A stretch of 64,000 nucleotides of DNA, from the NCBI RefSeq assembly GCF_018476905.1, contig NZ_JAHCVK010000002.1, positions 310,001 through 374,000 of the forward strand, written 5' to 3'. This document shows, in pieces, positions 53,390 through 61,428 of the stretch. A program made the position numbers and the translations under genes. The stretch is from Geomobilimonas luticola. GTDB lineage: Bacteria > Desulfobacterota > Desulfuromonadia > Geobacterales > Geobacteraceae. Each line of letters starts with the position of its first letter. Position 1 is the first letter of the stretch. The notes below the pieces were generated by a model, which searched no databases, was not told the origin of the DNA, and was given only the letters and a program-made list of their open reading frames with translations.

Positions 53390-55132
53390 ATGTACACGTT
53401 AAAGAGCCGATACGAAGGTGCCATGCGGAGCTTCATGTCCAGATGGTTTGCGGTATGCCTGCTGCTTGCGGCCTTTGTGCTTGCGGGGTGTACGGGGAGA
53501 GAGGCGGTAAAGGCCGAAGAGAAACCGTTCGTGCCCATAACGGAAATCCCCGCCCCAGCGCCCATCGCCTATGAAATGGATGCTTCCCGGCAGAAGTCAG
53601 CCACGATGGCAACGATGGTGCGGATGCCGATGACTCTGCCACAGCTGCAGCCTGCCAGCCCCGCCGATTACAACACCGAAGGGTATGACCGGGTCAACGA
53701 AAACGGGTTTCTTGAGGTACTCAAGAATCCGCTCTCCACTTTCTCCATCGATGTGGACACCGCCTCGTACACCAACGTGCGCCGCTTCATCAATGATGGC
53801 AGCCTTCCTCCGCCGGATGCCGTTCGCATCGAGGAGATGATCAACTATTTCACCTATGATTATCCCCAACCCTCGGGTGATGCTCCCTTCTCCTTTACCA
53901 CCGAGGTGATGGCTGCCCCCTGGAAATCGGGCAACAGGCTCCTGCTCGTCGGGCTCCAGGGGGTAAGGATCCCCGTGAACAAGCTTCCCCCCGCCAACCT
54001 GGTCTTCCTCATCGACGTCTCCGGTTCCATGAGCGAGGAGAACAAGCTGCCGCTGCTGGTCAAGTCGTTCAAGCTGCTGGTCGGCCAGTTGCGCCAACAG
54101 GACCGGGTGGCCATTGTCGTGTACGCCGGTCAGGCCGGACTGGTCCTCCCCTCGACGAGTGGCAACGAGAAGCAGAAGATACTGGCGGCGCTCGACAGTT
54201 TGCGGGCCGGAGGGAGCACAGCCGGGGGACAGGGGATCCAGCTGGCCTACCAGGTTGCCAGGGAGAACTACCTGAAGGAGGGCAACAACCGGGTCATCCT
54301 GGCGACGGATGGCGACTTCAACGTGGGGGCTTCCAGCGATGCCGACATGGAGCGGTTGATCGAGGAACGGCGCAAGGACGGGGTGTTCCTCAGTGTACTC
54401 GGCTATGGCATGGGCAACTACAAGGACTCCAAGATGCAGAAGCTGGCCGATCGGGGGAACGGCAATTACGCCTATATCGACACCCTGCTGGAAGCAAAGA
54501 AAGTCCTGTTGTCCCAGTTCGGCGGGACAATGATGACCATCGCCAAGGATGTCAAGATGCAGGTGGAATTCAATCCGGCCAAGGTCAAATCCTACCGGTT
54601 GATCGGCTACGAGAAGCGGATGCTGAAGGCTGAGGATTTCGCCGACGACAAGAAGGACGCGGGGGAACTCGGTTCCGGCCACACGGTAACCGCCCTGTAC
54701 GAAATCGTGCCCGCGGAAGGGGCAGCCGCGGACAAGCAGGAACTGACCTACCAGACAACCCAGGTGAAAGAGAGCGCCCTTGCGAGCGCTGAACTGGCAA
54801 CCATCCGTTTCCGCTACAAAGAACCCCAGGAAGAGACCAGCCGTGAACTTGTGCGGAAAATCTCCGCCGTTTCGGAAAGCCTCAACAAGGCAAGCACGAA
54901 TATCAGATTCGCGGCTGCCGTGGCGGAATGGGGTATGTTGCTGCGCAATTCGGAATACAAGGGGAGCGCAGGCTATGGCCAGATACTGGATCTTGCCCGC
55001 AAGGCGAAGGGCGCTGACGCCGAGGGGTATCGGGCCGAATTCATCAGGCTGGTGGAGATGGCGGAACTGATCGACGCCAGGACACAGACCCCTGGGGTAA
55101 CGACCGACAAGGCAATCCCCACGATACGCTGA
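53390..55132 (+). CDS. VWA-domain lipoprotein (YfbK-like)
   Basis: The 580-residue protein has a lipoprotein signal with lipobox VLAGC (Cys34), the N-terminal YfbK-type segment (NPLSTFSIDVDTASYTNVRRF near 118-138), a von Willebrand A domain (about 200-375) with intact MIDAS motif DVSGSMS (Asp209), and the C-terminal DUF3520-like region (about 395-570). VWA proteins bind partners through a metal ion; the YfbK family's role is unknown. ATG 53390 is chosen because AAGGAG precedes it and the signal peptide follows. It overlaps the next gene by one base (TGATG), so a functional link is likely. Confidence 0.9.
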   Translation: MYTLKSRYEGAMRSFMSRWFAVCLLLAAFVLAGCTGREAVKAEEKPFVPITEIPAPAPIAYEMDASRQKSATMATMVRMPMTLPQLQPASPADYNTEGYDRVNENGFLEVLKNPLSTFSIDVDTASYTNVRRFINDGSLPPPDAVRIEEMINYFTYDYPQPSGDAPFSFTTEVMAAPWKSGNRLLLVGLQGVRIPVNKLPPANLVFLIDVSGSMSEENKLPLLVKSFKLLVGQLRQQDRVAIVVYAGQAGLVLPSTSGNEKQKILAALDSLRAGGSTAGGQGIQLAYQVARENYLKEGNNRVILATDGDFNVGASSDADMERLIEERRKDGVFLSVLGYGMGNYKDSKMQKLADRGNGNYAYIDTLLEAKKVLLSQFGGTMMTIAKDVKMQVEFNPAKVKSYRLIGYEKRMLKAEDFADDKKDAGELGSGHTVTALYEIVPAEGAAADKQELTYQTTQVKESALASAELATIRFRYKEPQEETSRELVRKISAVSESLNKASTNIRFAAAVAEWGMLLRNSEYKGSAGYGQILDLARKAKGADAEGYRAEFIRLVEMAELIDARTQTPGVTTDKAIPTIR

Positions 55133-55638
55133 TGTCGACGACAGATGCCATGACCCCAGAGATGACCACCCCATCGATTCTCCCGGATCGCCACTGTCTG
55201 CGCGAGCTTCTTCGCCCCTGGAAGCTCGCAACCTTTGGCGTCGGGATGTCCTGGCTCCTGTACGGGGCGGTGTGCTACGGCATATGTGACTGGGATGTCG
55301 GTGTCAGCTTGATCATGGGTGGAGTCACCTACGTTTTTGCTCCCTGGAGCGTGACGACGATTTATACCGCAATCCGCCTCAGACCACGTGGTTGGCCGTT
55401 GTACCTGGTGGTCGCATTCGTCCCGGCACTGTTTGCCGTAGACTGGGCATACTGGCTTTATCACAGTGTCATGGGAAACCGCATGCTGAGATGGGAGAAC
55501 TTCAAGACATCCATGGCATTCTATTTTTTATGCGGGATACTCTGGTGCTTCCCGGGCTCTTTAAAGGAGCTGGTGTGCGAATTCAAAAAGTTTCAGTCGG
55601 ATCATAAAGCGGGGCAAAATCGTAACGCGGAATTATGA
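55132..55638 (+). CDS. Membrane protein, unknown function
   Basis: The 168-residue protein has a hydrophilic N terminus (1-30) and about four hydrophobic helices (near 34-55, 58-80, 90-112 and 128-146), then a basic cytoplasmic tail. Its start shares one base with the VWA lipoprotein stop (TGATG) and its stop forms an ATGA overlap with the next frame, so translation is coupled. No family was recognised. It may anchor or regulate the VWA protein. Confidence 0.7.
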   Translation: MSTTDAMTPEMTTPSILPDRHCLRELLRPWKLATFGVGMSWLLYGAVCYGICDWDVGVSLIMGGVTYVFAPWSVTTIYTAIRLRPRGWPLYLVVAFVPALFAVDWAYWLYHSVMGNRMLRWENFKTSMAFYFLCGILWCFPGSLKELVCEFKKFQSDHKAGQNRNAEL

Positions 55639-55649
55639 GAGGACCACCG

Positions 55650-55853
55650 ATGAGTTTCGAGTGGATGATACCGTATCTGTTGGTCGCGGTGATAGTATTC
55701 CTGGCCATGAAGATACCAGGCTGGATCGGCAAAAAACGTGGTGCCCAGCCTGCCTTTGTTCCCCATTACACGTATGTTATGGCGGGCGTTTTCTTGCTCT
55801 GCATTGTGATCTATGTGGTGGTGAAGTTCATATTCGTAGTGGTTCACCAATGA
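55650..55853 (+). CDS. Small two-helix membrane protein
   Basis: The product (67 residues from this start) has two membrane helices (about 7-21 and 40-63) joined by a basic loop (GWIGKKRGAQP). An in-frame ATG at 55635 overlaps the previous stop and would add five residues; 55650 is preferred since GAGAGGA sits six bases upstream. Function unknown. Confidence 0.65.
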   Translation: MSFEWMIPYLLVAVIVFLAMKIPGWIGKKRGAQPAFVPHYTYVMAGVFLLCIVIYVVVKFIFVVVHQ

Positions 55854-55924
55854 TCTGAGTGGAAAACCGACACACAGCAGATGACTACCCCTATGATCAT
55901 CGACAACCAGTGAGGGAGTGTTTT

Positions 55925-56173
55925 ATGCGCAAGGGGAACTGTCCCAAGTGCAATTCGCAGAAAATTCTGCGCAACGTCCGGGTCATCGACCGCAATGGCG
56001 ACTACCAGGACAAAAGCCTGTCCGTGCGCCTCGAGCGAAAACCAGGCGCATTGCTGTTCAAGGGTGCGGAAACCTTCGACCTCTCTGCCTGCATCTGCGG
56101 TGGTTGCGGATACACGGAGCTGTTTGTGGACAATCCGGCAGAACTGTGGCGGGCTGGGGAAAACTGCACATAA
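55925..56173 (+). CDS. Zinc-ribbon-like small protein
   Basis: This 82-residue protein has two Cys pairs, CPKC near residue 6 and CICGGC near residue 57, spaced as in small zinc ribbons. A charged loop lies between them. There is no signal peptide, which sets it apart from its neighbours, so it should be cytoplasmic. A GAGGGAG ribosome site precedes the ATG. It could be a nucleic-acid or protein-binding regulator; similar CPKC...C-x-x-C proteins are common and of unknown role. Confidence 0.72.
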   Translation: MRKGNCPKCNSQKILRNVRVIDRNGDYQDKSLSVRLERKPGALLFKGAETFDLSACICGGCGYTELFVDNPAELWRAGENCT

Positions 56174-56189
56174 TAAGAGGAGATGAACT

Positions 56190-57599
56190 ATGGGCATGTT
56201 TGGAAGATGGCTGATCGTACTGTTGTTGGCGGGGTTGCTGATGGGCACGACATCCGTACGTGCCCTGGCTTCGCCGGATCCCCAATGTGCCTGCGCTTAC
56301 TGCGACAGGCCGTGCGGCAGTGGCCATGCCCCGGGGTGCCAGTATTATTCCGGCGGAGGTGAGGGGGGCGGTGGAGGCGGCGGAGGCGGCGATATTACGA
56401 ACGCCCCCATCGTTCTCGCCCCGGTCGGCTTCATCGGCGGCCTGTTCATGGGGGCGGGGTGGTACTTCGAGGAGATGGCGGGCAATTTTCCGAAAACCGG
56501 ATTCCTGGACAGCTACGGCAACTACGTATCCATCAAACCCGCTGACGACAACAAAGCCTTCAACTTCGGCGCCAGGCTCGGTGGCCTTCCCTGGCTGGCT
56601 CTCTACCTGCCGTCCTGGCCCATCCGCGCCGGAATCGTCGCCATTGCCGATACCGCCAGCCGCCCCTCGCCACCCAAACCGGTCGATCCCAATATCGCCG
56701 TCTATGAGCTCATTGCAAAAAATTATGCGTTTCTGAACAAAACGACGGAACAGGAACTGAAAAAGGCCCAGGGCGACGTCGAGGCCGCCCTGATGCTTCG
56801 CACCAAATTTCTCGACAGGTTCATCAACGACAGTCCGGAGCTTCGCGACCTCCGGCAGAAAGAAGGGGTTGACGCTGCCCGTGCCAAGGCCCAAAAGCAG
56901 CTGGATGCCTGGAGTAAATCCCGGGACGAAAAGCAGAAGATATCCATGGCTGTTGTTAACCGCATGCAGGACAACTATGCTGTTATACGGGCCGCAAACG
57001 ATGCGGTTGGGCCCATCGGTTCCTCGAGTGATCTGGGGCTGTACGGAACGGAAACACATATCAAGGAACTGCTGAAGGACAAGAGCCTTACGCAAGGCGT
57101 ACAGGAGTCCCTGTTGCGGGGGGAGAAAATAACCGGCCTGCTGGGAAAGGCCAAGACAACATTCGACATCAGCAGCAATCTCAAAGGGATCTGGGACACC
57201 TATGCCAAAGCTGAGCGTGAGGGGAAAGATGCTGATCAGTGGTACAAAGAACGGGAAACCCGCGAACAGGTGTGGCGCCTGCGTATGAAACTGCTGACTA
57301 TTCCCCTCTCCAGCACGGCAGGGGCGGCTGTTTCCGCTGCTGAAACCACGATGGATATCGCCCATGCGACGACTGCCGGTGTTCTCCTGGGCCGTCGGAT
57401 CGATGCCGACCTGGCGCTTCTGGAAAAGCTCGAGACCGCCACGGTCTTCCAGGATGCCATGGCCGATGACTGGAAAAGAGTAACCATATCCGTCAAGGCT
57501 GCCGAGGAAATCGAAGGGGTCATACGTCAACGGAGCAATCAGTACAAAAAGATGCAAAAGGAGAATGAAACCCATGCAAGAAATCTTCGCAATCAATAA
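56190..57599 (+). CDS. Large exported protein with polyglycine linker, unknown function
   Basis: The 469-residue protein has a signal peptide (about 1-27), a short Cys-rich head (CACAYCDRPCGSGHAPGC), an almost pure Gly linker (about residues 53-67), a Gly-rich hydrophobic segment (LAPVGFIGGLFMGAGW), and then a long helical body (about 170-469) with high Glu/Lys/Ala content and coiled-coil tendency. Another hydrophobic Ala-rich helix lies near 374-405. An AAGAGGAG ribosome site precedes it. The 3' end overlaps the next gene by 26 bases. I do not recognise a family; it could be a membrane-tethered scaffold. Confidence 0.7.
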   Translation: MGMFGRWLIVLLLAGLLMGTTSVRALASPDPQCACAYCDRPCGSGHAPGCQYYSGGGEGGGGGGGGGDITNAPIVLAPVGFIGGLFMGAGWYFEEMAGNFPKTGFLDSYGNYVSIKPADDNKAFNFGARLGGLPWLALYLPSWPIRAGIVAIADTASRPSPPKPVDPNIAVYELIAKNYAFLNKTTEQELKKAQGDVEAALMLRTKFLDRFINDSPELRDLRQKEGVDAARAKAQKQLDAWSKSRDEKQKISMAVVNRMQDNYAVIRAANDAVGPIGSSSDLGLYGTETHIKELLKDKSLTQGVQESLLRGEKITGLLGKAKTTFDISSNLKGIWDTYAKAEREGKDADQWYKERETREQVWRLRMKLLTIPLSSTAGAAVSAAETTMDIAHATTAGVLLGRRIDADLALLEKLETATVFQDAMADDWKRVTISVKAAEEIEGVIRQRSNQYKKMQKENETHARNLRNQ

Positions 57600-58056
57600 G
57601 CTGTTACGAAGAGGTATCTGCCTGTGTGTCATGGCTCTGTTCGTCGGCTGCGCAGGCACGTCACAGGTCGTGCAGGCTCCCGTCTTCTACGAGCAAGATT
57701 GTCAGTCCGCCATACGCTCCGGTACGCGGGCGTTGGCTGACTTCAGTCGCGAACAGGTGTCTGCGGCGAAAGACGTGCGGATCCCCGACTACGCAAAAGC
57801 CAGGGGTGATCTTGCCCGGGCATTGGTCTCGCTGCAACCGGAACGACAAAACCCCTCGAAACCGGTGTACGAACAGGCTGCCGTCTGTTTTGAAACGGCA
57901 TTGGCCGCAATGGACCGTATTATCGTTGCCCAGGGCAAAGGGGATAAAAACGGTGCGGACATCGGCTGGGAAATGATGGATCAGTCTATCAAGTCTCTGT
58001 TGCTGGTACTGGACAGCCAGAAGGAATCCGCCGGCAAAGTAACGGTACGCCGGTGA
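57574..58056 (+). CDS. Lipoprotein, unknown function
   Basis: The 160-residue protein has a lipoprotein signal with lipobox LFVGC near residue 26, followed by a helical domain of paired helices (AIRSGTRALADF, AKARGDLARALVSL, YEQAAVCFETALAAMD). ATG 57574 is chosen over 57565 because AAGGAG lies 10 bases before it and only one base before the other. It overlaps the preceding gene and probably acts with it at the inner or outer membrane. Confidence 0.7.
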   Translation: MQEIFAINKLLRRGICLCVMALFVGCAGTSQVVQAPVFYEQDCQSAIRSGTRALADFSREQVSAAKDVRIPDYAKARGDLARALVSLQPERQNPSKPVYEQAAVCFETALAAMDRIIVAQGKGDKNGADIGWEMMDQSIKSLLLVLDSQKESAGKVTVRR

Positions 58057-58107
58057 GCAATCCAGCGTCCCGGCAATCCATAACGCCGGCTGCTCGGGAA
58101 GATGACT

Positions 58108-58317
58108 ATGGGCCCCTATGAACTTCTGATCATCATCTGGCTGGTGCTCTGGCTGCTCGCCTTCGTCGATGTGGCGATAGCCAAATTCCCCCGTTGGTAC
58201 TACCAGCTGATATGGTTGCTCGTCATTTTTCTCATTCCCGTCGGAAACATCATCTACCTGCTGTTCGGCTGTCGGCAGGTGACCCATGGCGGTTTGCGCC
58301 TCTTGCACCGCACTTGA
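58108..58317 (+). CDS. PLDc_N-like two-helix membrane protein
   Basis: The 69-residue protein has two membrane helices (about 4-24 and 33-54) with WYYQLIWLLVIFLIPVGNIIYLLFG in the second half, the pattern of the phospholipase D N-terminal (PLDc_N) domain that also occurs alone in small proteins such as immunity-like or SigY-accessory proteins. ATG 58108 has GGGAAG six bases upstream, better than ATG 58102. Its role here is unknown. Confidence 0.72.
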   Translation: MGPYELLIIIWLVLWLLAFVDVAIAKFPRWYYQLIWLLVIFLIPVGNIIYLLFGCRQVTHGGLRLLHRT

Positions 58318-58330
58318 CAGGAGAGTCTCT

Positions 58331-58849
58331 ATGAAGTGTCATTATGCCCCCATTCTTTCTCTGCTCATCTGTTCCCTTCTGCTCTCTTCCGTAATGTCGT
58401 ATGGCGGGGAACTGCCGGAGAAATGCCGGCTGGTGCCGGTCAACGGCACCTGCAAGGCGATGATGGACAAATACTATTTCGACCAGAAGACCGGTCGGTG
58501 CACCGAGTACTTCTACGATGGCTGCGGGCAGGTCGTTCCCTTTGACACGATGGAGGAGTGCCGGGCCCTCTGCGAACCGCCCGCTCCTGCGGGGGAAGGG
58601 CCGAAAGCGCCCGTCGTCGAAAAGAGTTCCGGCCTGGCCCATGACCCGGTTGAGAACGACCCCCGCTACGCCGAGGTTTTTAAGAATATCGACGATGAGG
58701 TCAAAGCGCTGCTGGCCGACCATCCGCAACGGGGCGCCGAGGGATTCGTGAATATCTACTGGGGCACCAAGAAGAGGGTGCTCAAGGAGAAATACGGCAT
58801 CGACTGGCGCTCGCCGGGAGAGCTGAACCCCCATGTGCTGTTCGACTGA
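58331..58849 (+). CDS. Exported Kunitz/BPTI-domain protein
   Basis: The 172-residue protein has a signal peptide (about 1-24) followed by a Kunitz inhibitor domain. Cysteines at 32, 41, 57, 65, 77 and 81 give spacings 8-15-7-11-3, against 8-15-7-12-3 in BPTI, and predict disulfides 32-81, 41-65 and 57-77. The residue after the second cysteine, the P1 site, is Lys42, as in trypsin-type inhibitors, followed by Ala as in BPTI. The C-terminal 90 residues form a second, unrecognised domain (DPVENDPRYAEVFKNIDDEV and onward). ATG 58331 is chosen since AGGAGAG precedes it. Kunitz domains are rare in bacteria. Confidence 0.85.
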   Translation: MKCHYAPILSLLICSLLLSSVMSYGGELPEKCRLVPVNGTCKAMMDKYYFDQKTGRCTEYFYDGCGQVVPFDTMEECRALCEPPAPAGEGPKAPVVEKSSGLAHDPVENDPRYAEVFKNIDDEVKALLADHPQRGAEGFVNIYWGTKKRVLKEKYGIDWRSPGELNPHVLFD

Positions 58850-58862
58850 AAGGGGAGGCTTT

Positions 58863-59703
58863 ATGCGTACGAGGAAGATGACGTTCTTGATGCTGGGGGG
58901 ATTGGCAATCGCTTTCCTGTGTGGGGAAGGGGTTGCCCTTGCGGCGGAACCGGTTTCCTCCGAGGCCACCAGATATTTCGTGCGCGGTAAGGCCGCGGCA
59001 GAAATGGCCCTCCACCGAGGATTACGCAGAGGCGGCCCGGGAACTGGAGAAAGCCAGGCAGCTTGCTCCCCAGTGGCCGGAGGTCTACTACAACCTCGGC
59101 CTGCTCCATGAGAAGGCCGGCAACTATGAAGGGGCGATCGAGAATTTCAGCGGCTATCTGCAGCTTGCCCCCGCTTCGCCCGAGGCGGCAAAAATTCAGG
59201 AGAATATTTACAGGCTGGAATACAAACGCGACAGGAGCGACCTCAAGGGGATATGGAAAACTGATGTAAATGAAACGACTGCTACCTGTAATCCGTCGTC
59301 ATACCAGGTTATTAAAGGTGCGTGGCTAGGCAGTAGTGCTGTGATTGAAGATCTTGTTCTTGATTTCACAAAGAATCCGGATGGAGAAAGGGTGCGGGTC
59401 CTCAGCAGCAAGCATCGTTATGGACATTGGCTGCCCGATGGCCCGTTCGTGCCGGTGAAGAGGGAAGGGGAACGGGTGATGATCTATGGTGCCGTCATGC
59501 ACGTCTGCTCCGACGTCGTTCAAAATGACCACTGCCCATGGAAAGGCACCTTTTCGCTCAATCATGTATCGGCGAATGTGCTTGAAGGAAAACTCGATGT
59601 GAAGGGAGCCGGCTGGCAACGGGTCAGTTGGACCAATCAAAAAGATGAGTATACCTCCTTCCAGTGTACGGGCAAGATCGTCCTCCGGCGTATGGACAAG
59701 TAG
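58863..59703 (+). pseudogene. Exported TPR protein, frameshifted near 59,008
   Basis: ATG 58863 (AAGGGGAGG upstream) opens a frame with a signal peptide and the segment SEATRYFVRGKAAAEMA, then loses similarity. The next frame, beginning at about 59010, resumes with STEDYAEAARELEKARQLAP, two TPR units (APQWPEVYYNLGLLHEKAG) and a beta-rich C-terminal domain to 59703. Comparison with the intact paralogue at 61429 (AALEMAKSPADLEDAVRELQKAVELAPDW, split here to its recognisable parts) indicates that two bases are missing, or one is extra, near 59005-59012. This is either a real disruption or a sequencing error. The downstream frame is otherwise intact. Confidence 0.8.
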
Positions 59704-59753
59704 CAGGCACGTGGAAAAGACGGCTCCAGGCACCATGGGGGAAGCAACAAAAC

Positions 59754-60065
59754 ATGATACGGAAACTTTTCAGAATTCTTATGATTATTTCTGTCACGAT
59801 TTTTCTCCTGATTGTCGTGATCAGTGGTGCAACCTGGTATCAAACCAAAAAGAGCCTGGCTCGCTACTGTCGCGAGACGACTGCCGGGACCTCGCTGGTG
59901 GATGCCCATGAAAAGGCGAGACAGTCCGGTTTCCATTTCCTGAACTATTCCTCCGCAGGCCACAAGGCCTATGTCACTGCTACTGGTGTCATGGGAAGAT
60001 ATATCTGTGAGATTGAACATGACGGGAAACGGGTCATCAAAACAAGGCTGAACTTCAACGATTAG
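59754..60065 (+). CDS. Small membrane-anchored protein, unknown function
   Basis: The 103-residue protein has one N-terminal hydrophobic helix (about 6-29) followed by a periplasmic-type segment with two cysteines (RYCRET, YICEIE) and a compact mixed domain. ATG 59754 has GGGGGAAG about nine bases upstream. It follows the frameshifted TPR gene. No family recognised. Confidence 0.6.
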   Translation: MIRKLFRILMIISVTIFLLIVVISGATWYQTKKSLARYCRETTAGTSLVDAHEKARQSGFHFLNYSSAGHKAYVTATGVMGRYICEIEHDGKRVIKTRLNFND

Positions 60066-60097
60066 AGGAAAGATGCCAGTCAAAGGTGACGATAAAT

Positions 60098-60670
60098 ATG
60101 AATAAATTACTCATAGTGCAGGTGACGGCAATATTTCTGGTGATATTCGGGGATACCTTGTCCTTTGGACAGCAAATCGTACCCGGGGAAGATGGATTCA
60201 AAAGCGTCTATGCTGTGATGACGTCGGGTGCTTATAGAAAAGAGAAGGTTAGCTGCAAACTCAGTGGCGATACATGGATACTTTCAGGACCGTTTTATGA
60301 ATATAACACACTCAATGAATATCGAAATGTAAGGGGCAAACTGGAGGTCCGCAACATTGCATTCGAGTATGAACAAAGGGGTCTGTACCATCCTGAATTA
60401 AGGCCACCAATACTAAGGGAATGGGTGCCTGTCGAGGTTAACGGTAACGTCTATGGATACATGTATGTCTATTATGTGGACGTGTCGTCTGGCCATGTTG
60501 CCGAGATAGAAAATAAAATAAGAGGGGAGATCATATCGAGCAATCCACCCCGCGTAAAAGAAATCATAACGAGCTCAGCAAACCGGGCGATACGAATTCC
60601 TGGCGAGACAGGTCGCTTCACCGGTGGAGAAGGAAGGGCTGAATGTATCTTTGAATGGCGTTTGAAATGA
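60098..60670 (+). CDS. Exported protein, unknown function
   Basis: The 190-residue protein has a signal peptide (about 1-24) and a soluble domain rich in Tyr, Glu and Arg (VYAVMTSGAYRKEKVSCKL, VPVEVNGNVYGYMYVYYVDV) that looks mainly beta. Only two cysteines remain in the mature part. ATG 60098 is chosen because AAAGGTGACG lies at workable distance. The coding region is more AT-rich than neighbouring genes. Confidence 0.6.
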   Translation: MNKLLIVQVTAIFLVIFGDTLSFGQQIVPGEDGFKSVYAVMTSGAYRKEKVSCKLSGDTWILSGPFYEYNTLNEYRNVRGKLEVRNIAFEYEQRGLYHPELRPPILREWVPVEVNGNVYGYMYVYYVDVSSGHVAEIENKIRGEIISSNPPRVKEIITSSANRAIRIPGETGRFTGGEGRAECIFEWRLK

Positions 60671-60755
60671 CTGCGGAGGCATTGGGAATGGGACTTTGCC
60701 GAGACAGCCTCTCTCTAAAGGAAAATCCAACCCTTGATATAAAGAGGATACGTGA

Positions 60756-60962
60756 ATGAATAGAATTGTAATGGCATTGTCAATCGCAATTGTAATGCTG
60801 ATGGTACTATCTCTGTCAGTTGGGAAGGCAAGCGCTGAAAATTGGATGTTATGGCAATATTCGGCAGGTTCGGACGACGGTGCCTATCTTGAGTACCCCA
60901 AAATATTAGGGGCATTCGATTCCTATGCAGCATGTAAAGACCATGAACAAGAATCTTTATGA
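60756..60962 (+). CDS. Small exported protein, possibly truncated by a frameshift
   Basis: The 68-residue frame has a signal peptide (about 1-27) and a short segment ENWMLWQYSAGSDDGAYLEY followed by FDSYAACKDHEQ. Proteins with W-x-LW near the mature N terminus and a later FxSYxxC usually continue further. The +1 frame stays open from about 60943 to 61014, giving NKNLYEKYFVPERVISIVQG, which would be a natural continuation. A ribosome site (AAGAGGATACG) precedes the ATG. Confidence 0.5.
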   Translation: MNRIVMALSIAIVMLMVLSLSVGKASAENWMLWQYSAGSDDGAYLEYPKILGAFDSYAACKDHEQESL

Positions 60963-61059
60963 GAAGTACTTCGTCCCTGAACGCGTCATTTCGATAGTGC
61001 AGGGTAAATCTTAAAACGTGCTTTTTTGATTGGGGAGCACTAAAAAAAGGAGGGAGCAG

Positions 61060-61395
61060 ATGAAAACAGCCATCAGGACATTGTGCCTCATTGCCGTCGT
61101 TACCTTGCTAGGGGCCGCAGCCGTTATGGCCGAAGAGAACGGGCCCGCACCGGCCGAAAACTTACTATCCGTAGCTCCGGTATCCTGCGGCGATGCCAAT
61201 GCCATCAGACCCTTCATCGTCGCAGCGGAAAGCAACCCCTGTCCCGGCAAGGTGTATTGCAATAATCCGAACAGCACGTGCGGCGAATACTGCTGCGAGT
61301 GGGGCTATTTCTATTCGACCAGTTGCGACTGCAAATGCTACAAGAGCAGCTCTGACGCAAGCGCTGCCTGCAGCAGCTACTTCAGGTGCAATTAG
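61060..61395 (+). CDS. Cys-rich secreted protein
   Basis: The 111-residue protein has a signal peptide (about 1-25) and, after a short linker, a tail with eleven cysteines, including the cluster STCGEYCCEWGYF and CDCKC. The density suggests a disulfide-knotted or metal-binding domain. ATG 61060 is chosen because AGGAGGGAG precedes it. No family was recognised. Confidence 0.72.
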   Translation: MKTAIRTLCLIAVVTLLGAAAVMAEENGPAPAENLLSVAPVSCGDANAIRPFIVAAESNPCPGKVYCNNPNSTCGEYCCEWGYFYSTSCDCKCYKSSSDASAACSSYFRCN

Positions 61396-61428
61396 ACTGG
61401 ATTTGTCTGAAATTCCTGGAGGATTAGT

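Noticed and set aside
53597-55231. 544-codon minus-strand frame opposite the VWA lipoprotein gene
   Set aside because: The plus-strand protein has a clear lipobox and MIDAS motif; the antisense product shows no recognisable domain or ribosome site.
56058-57659. 533-codon minus-strand frame opposite the Gly-linker protein
   Set aside because: The plus-strand frame has a signal peptide, ribosome site and overlapping lipoprotein gene; the antisense frame crosses several plus-strand genes.
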